The notes under the pieces are model-generated. The model saw only the letters and a list, made by a program, of their open reading frames with translations. It ran no database searches and was not told where the DNA came from. This document shows, in pieces, positions 45,621-57,604 of a DNA stretch of 64,000 nt. This DNA is from Clostridium sp. OS1-26 (lineage in GTDB: Bacteria; Bacillota; Clostridia; Clostridiales; Clostridiaceae): positions 868,001-932,000 of the forward strand of contig NZ_CP133264.1 of assembly GCF_030915445.1 (NCBI RefSeq), in the 5' to 3' direction. The stretch's first letter is position 1. Each line of letters starts with the position of its first letter. The translations under genes and the position numbers were made by a program.

Positions 45621-47218
45621 GGTTGCAAGTTTATATATACTTTATCTAATTTGATATTTCCCTTTTTTGTAATGCCTATATCTTCTATATTGCTTTTTTT
45701 GCAGATTACTATATTACTGAAGTACAGTGGAATCATTGGCATATCTTCAAATAATATATTTTCTCCAGATTTTAATAATTCTATTTTTTTACCTTTCTCT
45801 TTTTCCATTTTACTCTTTTCTAATATGTTATCTAACTCAATATTCTTGTATCCATAAATATTATCCTTCGAATTAATAGTCCATCTTTCAAGAAATGATA
45901 GAGGATAATCATAACTTCCTTCACATTCAACTTTAGCCATATCATAATCTCCCTTGCTTAGTTCATCATTAAACTCTTCAGCACTGTAGCCAATACATTC
46001 AACTTTTAACTGCAAATTGTCATGTAAGTTTTTAGATATGGCTTCACAAACCTTTTTATTTTCTATTGTATCTACATAAACTAATTTTAAGGGTTCATTA
46101 TTTTTATCAAATTTAGTCTTTTTTATAAACTCTAACGCTTTATCTTTTTCTAAAGTGCTTGCAAAATAAGCCTTATTTATGAATTGTCCATTTAAACCAT
46201 TACTAATGTTTGTTGGAATGTATGTTAAGGCTGGTTTAGCTGTATCATTCAATATCTCTTTTGATATATAGCTTCTATCAATACTTGTTGCTATGGATTT
46301 TCTGAAGTTGATATCTTTTATTATACCTTCTTTTTTTAAATTAAAAACTATAACATCAGTTGTATATGTTGATACTTGATTAGCTTTTCCTAAACTAATA
46401 AGATCCTTAATTTCACTTATTGGCGGATCTACAAATATATCTATCTTATCGCTTTGGTATGCAGCTAATGCTGCTTCACTACCATCAATGCAGGATAGGA
46501 TAATCTTATTACTTCTTACTGTATTTTTATTCCAATAATTGTCGTTCTTTACAAGACTTATTTCGTTATTATTAGATATCCCCTGCATAGTAAAGCATCC
46601 TGTATATAAGATTTCTTTATAGTTTTTTCTCCATTCAACCATATCATTATTAATTTTTCTTAATGAGTATATTGGCTCTGCAAGTATATTTAAAAAGTAA
46701 TTACAAGGATAATTTAATCTTATTTCAAGCTTTTTCTTATCAATAGCTCTAATTGCCACATCATTAAACCCTTTTTTGCCATGTCTATATTCGGAAGCAC
46801 CAAATATATAATACAATTGTTCTGCAAATTTATTATTTAAATCTTTATTTAATATTTGTGAAAAAAAGATAACAAAATCTTCTGCAGTAATATCACTTCC
46901 ATCACTCCATTTTGCATCGTCTCTTATATTGAATGTATAGCAGGTTTCATCTTTACTTAAAGCCCAACTATCACTTAAACCAGGAATAATGCTGCCTTTT
47001 TCATCTGTTTTCACTAATCCTTCAAATAAATTTACAAGAAGGTCTTGTTGTCTAACATTATAATCCGTAAGCATTAATAAGTCCTTTGGTGGCTTTCCAA
47101 TGTTATATACTATATAATCTTTTATATTTACATTTTTATTGCCTTGTACACTCTTCTCAACACACCCATTTAAAAATACAGAACTTAAAATTAATATGCT
47201 AATTATAAACTTTTTCAT
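45617..47218 (-). CDS. Oligopeptide-type ABC substrate-binding lipoprotein (family 5)
   Basis: 533 aa from the ATG at 47218 (GGGGG, then ATATTTC). Lipoprotein signal peptide ends LNGC. The mature protein has the OppA/DppA pattern: KPPKDLLMLTDYNVRQQDLLVNLFEGLVKTDEKG-IIPGLSDSWALS in the first lobe (split here for brevity), then DDAKWSDGSDITAEDF. No opp permease genes adjoin, so it is an orphan that presumably feeds a transporter elsewhere. Ligand (peptides, nickel or heme) cannot be told. Confidence 0.8.
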   Translation of the reverse strand: MKKFIISILILSSVFLNGCVEKSVQGNKNVNIKDYIVYNIGKPPKDLLMLTDYNVRQQDLLVNLFEGLVKTDEKGSIIPGLSDSWALSKDETCYTFNIRDDAKWSDGSDITAEDFVIFFSQILNKDLNNKFAEQLYYIFGASEYRHGKKGFNDVAIRAIDKKKLEIRLNYPCNYFLNILAEPIYSLRKINNDMVEWRKNYKEILYTGCFTMQGISNNNEISLVKNDNYWNKNTVRSNKIILSCIDGSEAALAAYQSDKIDIFVDPPISEIKDLISLGKANQVSTYTTDVIVFNLKKEGIIKDINFRKSIATSIDRSYISKEILNDTAKPALTYIPTNISNGLNGQFINKAYFASTLEKDKALEFIKKTKFDKNNEPLKLVYVDTIENKKVCEAISKNLHDNLQLKVECIGYSAEEFNDELSKGDYDMAKVECEGSYDYPLSFLERWTINSKDNIYGYKNIELDNILEKSKMEKEKGKKIELLKSGENILFEDMPMIPLYFSNIVICKKSNIEDIGITKKGNIKLDKVYINLQP

Positions 47219-47351
47219 GAAATATCCCCCTATTCTTTTCTTTAAACATATAAAAACAATCAATATATTAGTATATTTTATTTCAAATGCCTTAGTAGAA
47301 AATTAACTTTCAGTCTTTTACCTCTATATTTAAATTATTGGCACTTAAAAG

Positions 47352-47389
47352 AAAAATAAACAAAACTTGTATAAAGTTTTGTTTATTTT
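47352..47389. terminator. Bidirectional terminator
   Basis: Stem AAATAAACAAAACTT / AAGTTTTGTTTATTT with A and T tracts, directly downstream of the 47394-47840 gene. Confidence 0.75.
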
Positions 47390-47393
47390 CTAT

Positions 47394-47840
47394 TCATTGA
47401 GGAAGATATTCTAAAAAGCTTAGTTGTTCAATACTAAATTGCTTTTTTATAAATTTAATACCATCTATCCTTTGAACCTTTTTATAGAAACCAGTATCAA
47501 TATATTTGTTTATTTTTTCATCAAATACACCTGTAGCAATATATATACCTCTTTCTATATCATACTGATTTAAATACTCTAAGAATGTTTCATACTCTTG
47601 CAGCAAAACTTTTTCTTTTTTATGGTATTTAAATAATATGGTTCTTTCAGCTCCTGTGAGCTTTATAATAACAAAATCTGAATTTTTTAAAATTATATTA
47701 TAATGTATATTATAATTCCAACAATTTTTAGTTATGTTTTCAGTTATCATATCTATGTTTATTCTCTTTAGCTTATATTTTGACTTATAAGCCTCATCTT
47801 TTTTAAATTTTAAATAAGCTTTATCAACTATATTGCTCAC
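47394..47840 (-). CDS. Hypothetical protein, possible nuclease-fold
   Basis: 148 aa, Lys/Ile/Tyr-rich, no signal or membrane helix. A mixed alpha/beta order (NSDFVIIKLTG, ILFKYHKKEK, GIYIATGVFDEKIN) faintly recalls restriction-endonuclease-like domains; this is speculative and I saw no PD-(D/E)xK motif that I would defend. Single gene with its own terminator. Confidence 0.5.
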   Translation of the reverse strand: MSNIVDKAYLKFKKDEAYKSKYKLKRINIDMITENITKNCWNYNIHYNIILKNSDFVIIKLTGAERTILFKYHKKEKVLLQEYETFLEYLNQYDIERGIYIATGVFDEKINKYIDTGFYKKVQRIDGIKFIKKQFSIEQLSFLEYLPQ

Positions 47841-47958
47841 GTTCCTCCCCCATAAATTATTAATATTAGTTAATTATATGAAGTCAAATATAATTTTGAT
47901 ACAATTAATTTTCTGCCTATTTTTAATCAAAAGTGATATTTTTTGCCTATTTTTATGA

Positions 47959-47999
47959 TATAATATTTACGTATTTTTAGCAGCTTCTGCTAAAAATAC
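47959..47999 (+). promoter_or_regulatory. Promoter -10 followed by a perfect 13-bp hairpin
   Basis: TATAAT at 47959-47964 is followed after six bases by GTATTTTTAGCAG / CTGCTAAAAATAC (47971-47999, loop CTT), so the hairpin would be the first thing in the transcript of the small gene at 48061. A good -35 is lacking. Role could be mRNA 5' protection or a repressor site. Confidence 0.5.
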
Positions 48000-48060
48000 A
48001 TGTGATAAACATTGTATTTTAATAAAAAGTTTAATAGATAATTATACGGAGGAAGCTAAG

Positions 48061-48246
48061 ATGATTCTTGCTGTAGAAATACTAGGCATATTAACTATGT
48101 TAACTTTAATATTTGCCTTGGTATGGGCTTTTATAACCCTTACACAAATATTAAATCAACTAAAATATAAAAACTACTTAATGGAAAAATTAACTCAACA
48201 TATGTATATGCTCGCGAAAAAAGATGAGAACTCAAAGGATATGTAA
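48061..48246 (+). CDS. Small single-span membrane protein
   Basis: 61 aa, GGAGG 8 bases before the ATG. Residues about 4-30 form a membrane helix (VEILGILTMLTLIFALVWAFI), followed by a soluble amphipathic, coiled-coil-like tail (QLKYKNYLMEKLTQHMYMLAKK). Unknown function; it may be a signalling or sporulation peptide. Its leader begins with a strong hairpin. Confidence 0.6.
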   Translation: MILAVEILGILTMLTLIFALVWAFITLTQILNQLKYKNYLMEKLTQHMYMLAKKDENSKDM

Positions 48247-48290
48247 AAGCAAATATACCAAAGTTACTGGTTTAAACACCTGTAAACAAC

Positions 48291-48330
48291 AAAATGGGTA
48301 CAATTTTTAATGAAATTGTACCCATTTTTA
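48291..48330. terminator. Bidirectional terminator
   Basis: Stem AAAATGGGTACAATTT / AAATTGTACCCATTTT between the two convergent small membrane protein genes. Confidence 0.85.
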
Positions 48331-48361
48331 GATATATTGCTTAATTTAAAATGTAAAACTT

Positions 48362-48631
48362 CTAATAAACTTTCATATAAATAAAGAAAATTGTTCCAAC
48401 TGCTATTAGTATACATGCTACAGGATATACTACGTTTTTAAAACTAGCCTTAAAATCAACCATATTGATAGCTAAAACAACCATTGTAAAGAATATACAC
48501 CATTGAAGAGTTTCATAGCTATTAAAATATTTTACATATGTAAATTGATATGTAGTAAGGAACGTCAATACAAGTGTGAGTATTGTTAACGACACTCCCA
48601 TCCATCCTAAAAAATGAATAGCCCTTCTCAC
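48362..48631 (-). CDS. Small three-helix membrane protein
   Basis: 89 aa from a GTG start with GGAGG 8 bases upstream. Three hydrophobic stretches (about 10-28, 44-60, 66-86), with Trp10 and aromatic residues between. No family recognised. It sits between convergent small genes and ligA. Confidence 0.55.
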   Translation of the reverse strand: MRRAIHFLGWMGVSLTILTLVLTFLTTYQFTYVKYFNSYETLQWCIFFTMVVLAINMVDFKASFKNVVYPVACILIAVGTIFFIYMKVY

Positions 48632-48718
48632 ATTTCTCTCCTCCGTATGTCTGTGTTTTTATTTTGATATAAATAAAACCATTTTCATAATAAACCTTTT
48701 TTATAATTTTGTAAATAT

Positions 48719-50728
<2,010 letters not shown>

Positions 50729-52990
50729 CTAAACAGCCTCCAATGGAGCAACTCCATACATTAAGTTTTTGATTCCCATCTTATCAAAAGCTATGGTTAG
50801 TTTTACGTCATTTCCAACCTTAGAAACACTTACAATAGTTCCTACTCCAAACTTTAGATGCTTAACTTTTATTCCAACTTTAATATTTTCAAGCTTTAGA
50901 GAGCTTTTATCTTCTTTATTATCACTAGTAGCATCCGCTGCAACATGCGTAATTCCTGTATTTCTTAGCGGAGATGGTGAATTACTAAAGTTACTCCTAT
51001 TTAAATTGCTATTTAAGCTGCTATTCATAGTAGTTCCAAATTTCCCAAAGCCCCTTTTAGCAGGATTATCATATTCTACTAATTCCTTAGATATTTCCTG
51101 TACAAAATCTGATTCTGAAAAAGCAACAGTTTTTCCAAATACTCTTCTAGTTTCAGCAGAAGTTATATATAATTGCTCCTCAGCTCTAGTTATTGCAACA
51201 TAACAAAGCCTTCTCGCTTCTTCCATTTCAGCAAAATCATTTAAAGCTTGATTTCCTGGGAATATTCCATTTTCCATACCAACCATAAATACTACAGGGA
51301 ACTCTAGCCCTTTTGCACTATGGACTGTCATCATAACTACACTATCCGCCTCTTCATTAAAGTTATCTATATCAGATACTAACGTAACTTTCTCTAAAAA
51401 TGCAGATAGGGACTTGTCTTCTGATGAACTTTCAAATTCTACAGCTGCAGATACAAGTTCTTTTAAGTTTTCTATTCTACTTAATGCATCTAAATCCTTC
51501 GAATTTTTAAGTTCTTCTAAATATCCTGTAATCTCTAATATTTCTTTTATCAAAAGTAGAGACCTTGATTTGATCTCTGCTTCTAATAAAGCTGTTTATT
51601 AAACTTACAAATTTCTTTATAGATGATATAGTTCTAGTTGAAAGCTTTAATACTTCTTCAACATCTAATAACACACTATACATACACTCATCCATTGATC
51701 CCGCAAACTCTTGCACCTTCTGTACTGTAGTATCTCCTATGCTTCTTTTAGGAACATTTATAATTCTTTTTAAACTTACATCATCAAGTGGATTATTTAT
51801 AAATTTCAAATATGCCATTATATCTTTTATTTCTTTTCTGTCATAAAACTTAAGGCCACCAACTATTCTATATGGTATATTAGATTTCATAAAAACATCT
51901 TCAAATATACGAGATTGAGCATTAGTTCTATAAAGTATTGCAAAGCTTTTGTATTTTTTACTTTGCTCTTCTCTAATTCTTTTTATTTGAGATGCTACAT
52001 AAATTCCTTCATCTATATCAGAAAATGATCTATGTAATTTTATTTTTTCGCCACTTTCACTTTCTGTCCTAAGGATTTTATTCTTTCTTTGGGCATTATT
52101 TTTTATAACATCATTTGCAGCTCTTAGTATGTTTCCTTTAGATCTATAGTTTTGCTCAAGCTTAATTACCTTTGTCTCTGGATAATCTTTTTCAAAATCT
52201 AAGATGTTTCTTATGTCTGCACCTCTCCATGCATAGATACACTGGTCATCATCACCAACAACACAAATGTTCCTATGAGCTGATGCTAAAAGTCTTACAA
52301 ACTCATATTGTGATTTATTAGTGTCCTGATACTCGTCTACCATTATATATTTAAACTTCTTTTGGTAGAATTCCAATACATCAGGGTTTTTCTTAAACAA
52401 CTCAACTGCTTTATAAATTAAATCATCAAAGTCTAATGCATTATTACTTTTAAGCTTTTTTGATATAGTCTATACATGTCAGCAATTTTATTTAATCTAA
52501 AATTATGTTCATTTTCTCTCTTAAATTGTTCTGGAGATATTAAATTATCCTTCTGCTCTCCTATTTTATTTATTATTTCTTTATCAGTTATATCCTTATC
52601 ATTTATTTTTAACTCTTCCATGCACTGCTTGATTAATATTTTTTGATCATAGCTATCATATATAGCAAAATTTTTATTATATCCTAATTTATCAATTTCT
52701 CTTCTTAAAATTCTTACACAACTTGAGTGAAATGTGGAGACCCACATGTTATCCACTTCATCACCAACTAGGTTTCTTACTCTATCCTTCATTTCTCCTG
52801 CAGCTTTATTTGTAAAAGTAATAGCTAAAATTTTTGAAGGATATATATTTAAATCTTTTATCATATGAGCTATCCTATGCGTTAACACTCTTGTCTTACC
52901 TGAACCAGCACCGGCCAAAATTAATAGCGGTCCTTCTACAGTTACAACTGCATCATACTGTTCCTTATTTAAAAGTTTTTTTAAATCCAT
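50729..52990 (-). CDS. pcrA: ATP-dependent DNA helicase PcrA, two frameshifts
   Basis: UvrD/Rep superfamily 1 helicase. Walker A AGAGSGKTRVLTHRI is in the first frame (to 52433), DEYQDTNKSQ and helicase motifs III-IV in the second (to 51507), and motif V/VI TVHSAKGLEFP and YVAITRAEEQLY plus the C-terminal tail in the third. Breaks: T6 at 52456-52461 (T7 expected) and A4 at 51552-51555 (A3 expected). With both corrected, the protein is 753 aa, normal PcrA length. The start is the ATG at 52990 (GGGAGTG upstream). PcrA is essential in most Firmicutes, so two sequencing indels are the likely cause. Confidence 0.93.
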
Positions 52991-53138
52991 ACAATTCACT
53001 CCCTGGTTACTATACAAAATTCTCATGTTTAATATTATAACATTTAAATACTGATTTAATCATTATTAAACGTAAAAAATGTGCTGATTTATATCAACAC
53101 ATTTTTTGGAAGTCTAAAGTTTCTATATAATACATATA

Positions 53139-53447
53139 TTATTCTTCGCTATCGCCTTTTAATCTTTCTAAAACGATATTATATCCATCACTACCATAAT
53201 TTAAACATCTGTTTACTCTGCTAATAGTAGCAGTACTTGCTCCAGTAGCTGCAGCAATATCTAAATATGTTCTCTTATTCTTTAACATTTTTGCCACTTG
53301 AAGTCTTTGCTCAAGAGCTTTTATTTCATTTATAGTACATATATCATCAAAAAACCTATAACATTCTTCTTTTGTCTTTAAAGATAACATAGCTTCACAT
53401 AAAAAATCCATAGCCTCACTTTGTAATTTGGATTTATATTCTTCCAT
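53139..53447 (-). CDS. YerC/YecD-family TrpR-related DNA-binding protein
   Basis: 102 aa. The TrpR-like helix-turn-helix is in RTYLDIAAATGASTATISRV (about 56-75), preceded by long helices (EIKALEQRLQVAKML). YerC proteins are found next to pcrA-ligA in Firmicutes; their targets are not well known. Separate transcription unit 150 bases upstream of pcrA. Confidence 0.85.
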   Translation of the reverse strand: MEEYKSKLQSEAMDFLCEAMLSLKTKEECYRFFDDICTINEIKALEQRLQVAKMLKNKRTYLDIAAATGASTATISRVNRCLNYGSDGYNIVLERLKGDSEE

Positions 53448-53552
53448 GAGCTCAACTCCTTATTTACTATACGTTTTTATAATTATTTCCTATACATTTT
53501 AATTCTATCACGTATTAAAGCATTAATCTACAAAATTATTATAAATTAATAC

Positions 53553-53586
53553 AAAATAAAAACAGCCCATTGGGGCATGGGCTGTT
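53553..53586 (-). terminator. Terminator of the pseudouridine synthase gene
   Basis: Stem AACAGCCCAT / ATGGGCTGTT followed by TTTATTTT on the minus strand. Confidence 0.82.
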
Positions 53587-53737
53587 CGCTCATAAATAAA
53601 AAGGGGGCTATTTATTCCTTTTATTTATCCTTGCAAGATTATTATATTAAAGTAGAAATGAAATTTCAAGCTATTTTGCATAATTAATTGTAAAAATATA
53701 TTAAAATGCCTGAATTAATTTCATATGTTGAAAAATC

Positions 53738-54453
53738 TTAAATTTTTTTAAGTATTTCTACTTCTTTTTCTGATAATTCTCTATATCCACCCTCAATTAA
53801 ATTTATGTCTAAATCAATAGGCCCAAACTTTATTCTTTTTAAGTACACTACACTCTTATCTCTACTTTGAAACATTCTTTTAACCTGATGAAATTTCCCT
53901 TCCTGTATAGTTACTTTCACCTTTGAACCATCACTATCTGCCTGCAATATTTCTAGTTTAGCAGGCATGCATTTATAACCATCGTCTAAGGTGATTCCTT
54001 TTCAAAGGCCTCAATATCTTTTTCATCAACAGCTTTATCTATTTCCGCATAATAAACTTTATCTACATGCCATTTCGGCGATATTAACCTATGATTCAAT
54101 TCCCCATCATTTGTCAGTAATAGCAATCCTACTGTATCTTTGTCCAATCTTCCTACAGGAAATGGATTAAAAACTTGGTGTTCTGGATCAAGCAAATCTA
54201 TAACAGTTTCATCATAGTTGTCAAATGTAGCAGAAACCACACCATCAGGCTTATTCATCATAAGATATATATGTTTTCTATAGTTAACTAATTCACCTGA
54301 AACTCTTATTTTACAAATATTAGGATCCACCTTCATTCCGCTATCTTTAATTATCGATCCATCGACTTCTATAGCACCATCTTTAACTAGTGCTTTTACT
54401 TCTTTTCTCGTTCCATATCCTAAATTGGATAGAACTTTATCTAACCTTTCCAT
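53738..54453 (-). CDS. rsuA: RsuA-family 16S rRNA pseudouridine synthase, frameshifted
   Basis: An S4 RNA-binding domain (residues about 1-45, LDKVLSNLGYGTRKEVKALV) is followed by the catalytic domain with the Asp in PVGRLDKDTVGLLLLTNDG (about 105). The frame breaks at CC (53997-53998) where CCC is expected; adding one G on the coding strand gives FEKGITLDDGYKC and a 238-aa enzyme. RsuA-type enzymes make pseudouridine 516 in 16S rRNA; RluB/RluE-type specificity for 23S rRNA cannot be excluded. The C-terminal part has the KVTIQEGKFHQVKRMF family motif. Confidence 0.85.
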
Positions 54454-54519
54454 CAGCTACCTCCTAATAAGTTTACATATGCCTAAATTCTATTAATTAT
54501 TATAACCTTTTAATTATAA

Positions 54520-54550
54520 AATAAAAACAGCCTAGCTAAAGACTGTTTAA
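54520..54550 (-). terminator. Terminator of the lytic transglycosylase gene
   Basis: Stem AAACAG / CTGTTT with inner pairing and T-rich tail on the minus strand, close after the stop. Confidence 0.65.
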
Positions 54551-54558
54551 AAATTTCT

Positions 54559-55215
54559 TTATTTGCCGTAGTATTTCATAACCTTTTGTACGTAATCTCT
54601 GGTTTCATATGGCAACTTAGAAATATCTGAGGTATCTCTTACCCCTCTATATTTCAAAGTTCCAGGTCCTGCATTATAAGCAGCCAAAGCTAATTCTTTT
54701 GAGTTACCGTACATGTCAAGTAGCCCTTTTAGATATTTGGTGCCACCCTCAACGTTTTGTTCTATGTTATATGCATCAGAAACTCCTAGTTCCCTCGCAG
54801 TACCAGGCATAAGTTGCATAAGCCCCATTGCTCCTACATTTGATGTGGATTTAGGATCAAAATCTGATTCTTGTTTTATAACTGCCATTATGAGTGATTT
54901 ATCAAGACCATATTTTTTTGAAGCTTTTTCTACTGCTTCTTCTATACTTAAGTTTCCACTCTTTATATCGCTTTTCAACCCCTTATATGCAGAGTTCAGC
55001 CTTTCTCCCGCACCATATCCGAGCTTGCTTAAGTCTCCATCTCCCAGTCCAAGCTTACTTAAATCTAAATTCCCATCACTATCCGTCATAGCTTTAGTTA
55101 AGCTTTCCATAATTAGTTGGAAAGAGTCTGAGTCTCCAACTGCTTCTTTAAACATTTGAGTCATAAGTTGAAATTGTAGAAAATCTTCAACTTTTTTATT
55201 GTTATCTACATTCAT
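54559..55215 (-). CDS. Lytic transglycosylase, SLT domain
   Basis: 218 aa. Residues about 105-215 form a lysozyme-like SLT (family 1) domain: catalytic Glu in IKQESDFDPKS (about 120), GAMGLMQLMPGTA and AAYNAGPG. It cleaves peptidoglycan glycan strands with anhydro-muramic ends. No signal peptide is visible; the Asp/Gly/Leu-rich N-terminal half (LDLSKLGLGDGDLSKLGYG) may be a disordered linker. A sporulation or flagellar role, or export by an unusual route, is possible. Confidence 0.85.
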   Translation of the reverse strand: MNVDNNKKVEDFLQFQLMTQMFKEAVGDSDSFQLIMESLTKAMTDSDGNLDLSKLGLGDGDLSKLGYGAGERLNSAYKGLKSDIKSGNLSIEEAVEKASKKYGLDKSLIMAVIKQESDFDPKSTSNVGAMGLMQLMPGTARELGVSDAYNIEQNVEGGTKYLKGLLDMYGNSKELALAAYNAGPGTLKYRGVRDTSDISKLPYETRDYVQKVMKYYGK

Positions 55216-55284
55216 ATTTTCACCAACCTATGTTTTCTTTACACTAACTATATATCGTGCTTTTTAGTAATAACTTTATATATA

Positions 55285-57287
55285 TCATTCTACATTGAAT
55301 ATAAATGTGTCATAGTCTTCATAAGAAACTTCACTGTATTGACTTTTAGCTAATACTAATACTTTATACTCTTCTTTACAAAAGGGTATAAATGTATAAT
55401 AATTTTTTTGCTATAATTTTGGACTAAAGTCCAATCTCTCTTTTCCATAACATAAAACTCGTACATTACATCCTTTCCACCCTCACTATGCACAGTAAAA
55501 TTTATAGATTCATTACATATAAACTTTACTTTATCACAGGTTATTTTAGTGTCTGTTATAGGTAATGCGTCGTGCACCTCTACTTTTACATCTTTCTTAC
55601 AATCAAAAGGTTTATCACTCTCCTTGCTTTTTGCAAAGATTTCTACACTGTATAAACCACTACATTTAGGGGTAAACACATATGCTTTCTCCATAACATA
55701 ATCTGTTTCTTCAACTTTACGTTCGTTGATTTTTAAAACATATTTGAGAAGCGTATTGGTAGTATTTCTAGTTATAGAATTTATACTGATTTTATCTCCA
55801 ACTATATAATACTCCTTTGCAGGAAATAGTATATAATCAATATTAGCTGGAATATAATTAAAAGCTTCTAAGCTCATTATGGAGTGACAGTCAAATTCTC
55901 TGCTTGAGTATTTGTCTTTAACCCTCACTTCAAGTTCGTAACACCCCTGTTTATTTGGAATAAAGTTTACCCAATTACATGTACCATAATCAACCTTTTC
56001 TAATTCTAATCCATCTCTTTTTGTTATAAAACTATATCTTAAATCCGTACCGCCTGATGCATCAACTTTGACATTAACCTTCTCATCTACCAAAACATTA
56101 GTACTTTTATCTATCAGAACTCTATCAATTCTCACTGGTTCTTTACTATGTTCATCTATTATAAAGCTCATCGTTTCTGATGCTTCATATTTTCCTTCAA
56201 AAGACTTATCTTTAACCCATAGTATTAATTTATATTCTCCAGGGACCTTACTTTTCCACATATAAGTTTTATTTCTTGTATATCCTGAATCTTCAGGGCA
56301 CTTTCCTTCAATTATGTATCTGTATAATATCTCTCTTCCACCAACAGTTTCTGCTTTAAGTACTATAGATGTTTCACATAGCTGTGGAGAGTTTAAATCA
56401 GCTGCAAAACTTTTTATGAAAATTTCATTATACTTTTTTACTTTGAAATGGATTATAGCTCTATCGTCATATTCACTGGTAGAATACATATCCTTTGCTA
56501 GACACAAAATCTTATAATCTCCACTTTGTTCTGCTATATAACTTACAGTTCTTTTTGTTGAGTAATCTTGTACACAATTAGCTTCCCCATTCGAAGTTAT
56601 CTTTATAAACTTATATAGCATTGTTCTATTTTCATCATAAGTTGCGTCAACCTGGAATATGATCTCGTGGTCTTCAATTAGATCTGACGTTAAACACTTA
56701 AAATCAGTTATTTCTACTTTTTTTAATGGGATAACTTCAAATTCAACGGTTTGAAAATCATCATATTTATTTTTAGAGTCTATATTCTTACACTCTACTA
56801 ATATTTGTCCTCTTCCGATAGATTTAGTTGTCCACGTAAGGTCATTGTCTGCAGAATAGTCTTTTATAATCTTCCATTCATCATTAATTCTGAGCCAATA
56901 CCTAAACATGAGTGGAAATTTATTAGCATCAACAAATAAATTAACTTTCTCTCCTAAATCTAATTCATATTTGTTCAGAGTTATACTATTTATTAACTTT
57001 TCTTCAACTTTCCCTATTATATAATCTAATCTGGATACATAGTCAAAACTTTTTTCTCCTTTTACCTTTTTAGCTTGTACCATTATTATATATTTTCCAT
57101 CTTCCTCTGGAACCCATGAAGCCCTATCCTCTTCAGCAAAATCTTTTAATGTACTCCATGTTCCATTACAACCAATCATATATTTGTATAAAAAATCTTC
57201 TTCTAAGTCATTTTCAATAGTTATTATTATATTTGTATCTTTTTCTTGTGGACTCTCTAAATTACAAATAATACCTAACTCATTCAT
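55285..57287 (-). CDS. Seven-repeat Y_Y_Y-domain protein, frameshifted near the end
   Basis: Repeats of about 90 residues, each like YKYMI...W...DYS...WIP...GKY-I-VQAK (triple-tyrosine, Y_Y_Y pattern, PF07495). I count seven, beginning at about residues 33, 128, 222, 322, 420, 515 and 605. They are Ig-like beta-sandwich domains, so the protein is probably a structural or binding rod. No signal peptide or anchor is visible. The last repeat is cut by a T7 run (55403-55409, T8 expected); one base restores SKKNYYTFIPFCKEEYK and gives 667 aa ending at 55285. Function unknown. Confidence 0.7.
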
Positions 57288-57310
57288 CTCTATTTACCCA
57301 TCCCCTGTTT

Positions 57311-57471
57311 AGGCATCTGAAAGAAAATAACAAGTCCAAAGATGCGACGGATATTTTGCGTCAGACAAGGAGAAAGGTTCCGCAGATAGCCGACCTTATC
57401 TAAGGGTTCTGACGACGCAGTATGAGACAAAATAGACTAGCAGATGAACTAGTTATTTTTTGAAGATGCCT
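57311..57471. mobile_element. MITE-like element with AGGCATCT/AGATGCCT ends, 161 bp
   Basis: The left end AGGCATCTGAAAGAAAATAA and the complement of the right end, AGGCATCTTCAAAAAATAA, are imperfect inverted repeats over about 25 bases, flanked by TTA on each side. Internal arms TGCGTC-AGA and TCTGACGACGCA can pair, so the whole folds on itself. It has no open reading frame. A 36-bp deletion derivative is at 25078-25113 and a right-end relic at 7789-7832. Confidence 0.65.
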
Positions 57472-57527
57472 TAATATGTATCTAAATTCCATTATACTAT
57501 AATCCCATATTCTGTAATAGGTTTTTA

Positions 57528-57556
57528 TTGACATTTATTTAATAATTTAATATTAT
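57528..57556 (+). promoter_or_regulatory. Promoter of the pullulanase gene
   Basis: TTGACA (57528-57533) and TATTAT (57551-57556) with 17-base spacing, about 50 bases before the gene. Confidence 0.75.
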
Positions 57557-57604
57557 AGTTATAAAATAGTTTCAACATCAACTTATTAAATGGGGGCTAT
57601 TTAA

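Noticed and set aside
45617-47218. Complete opp transporter operon
   Set aside because: Only the binding protein is present; neighbours are unrelated.
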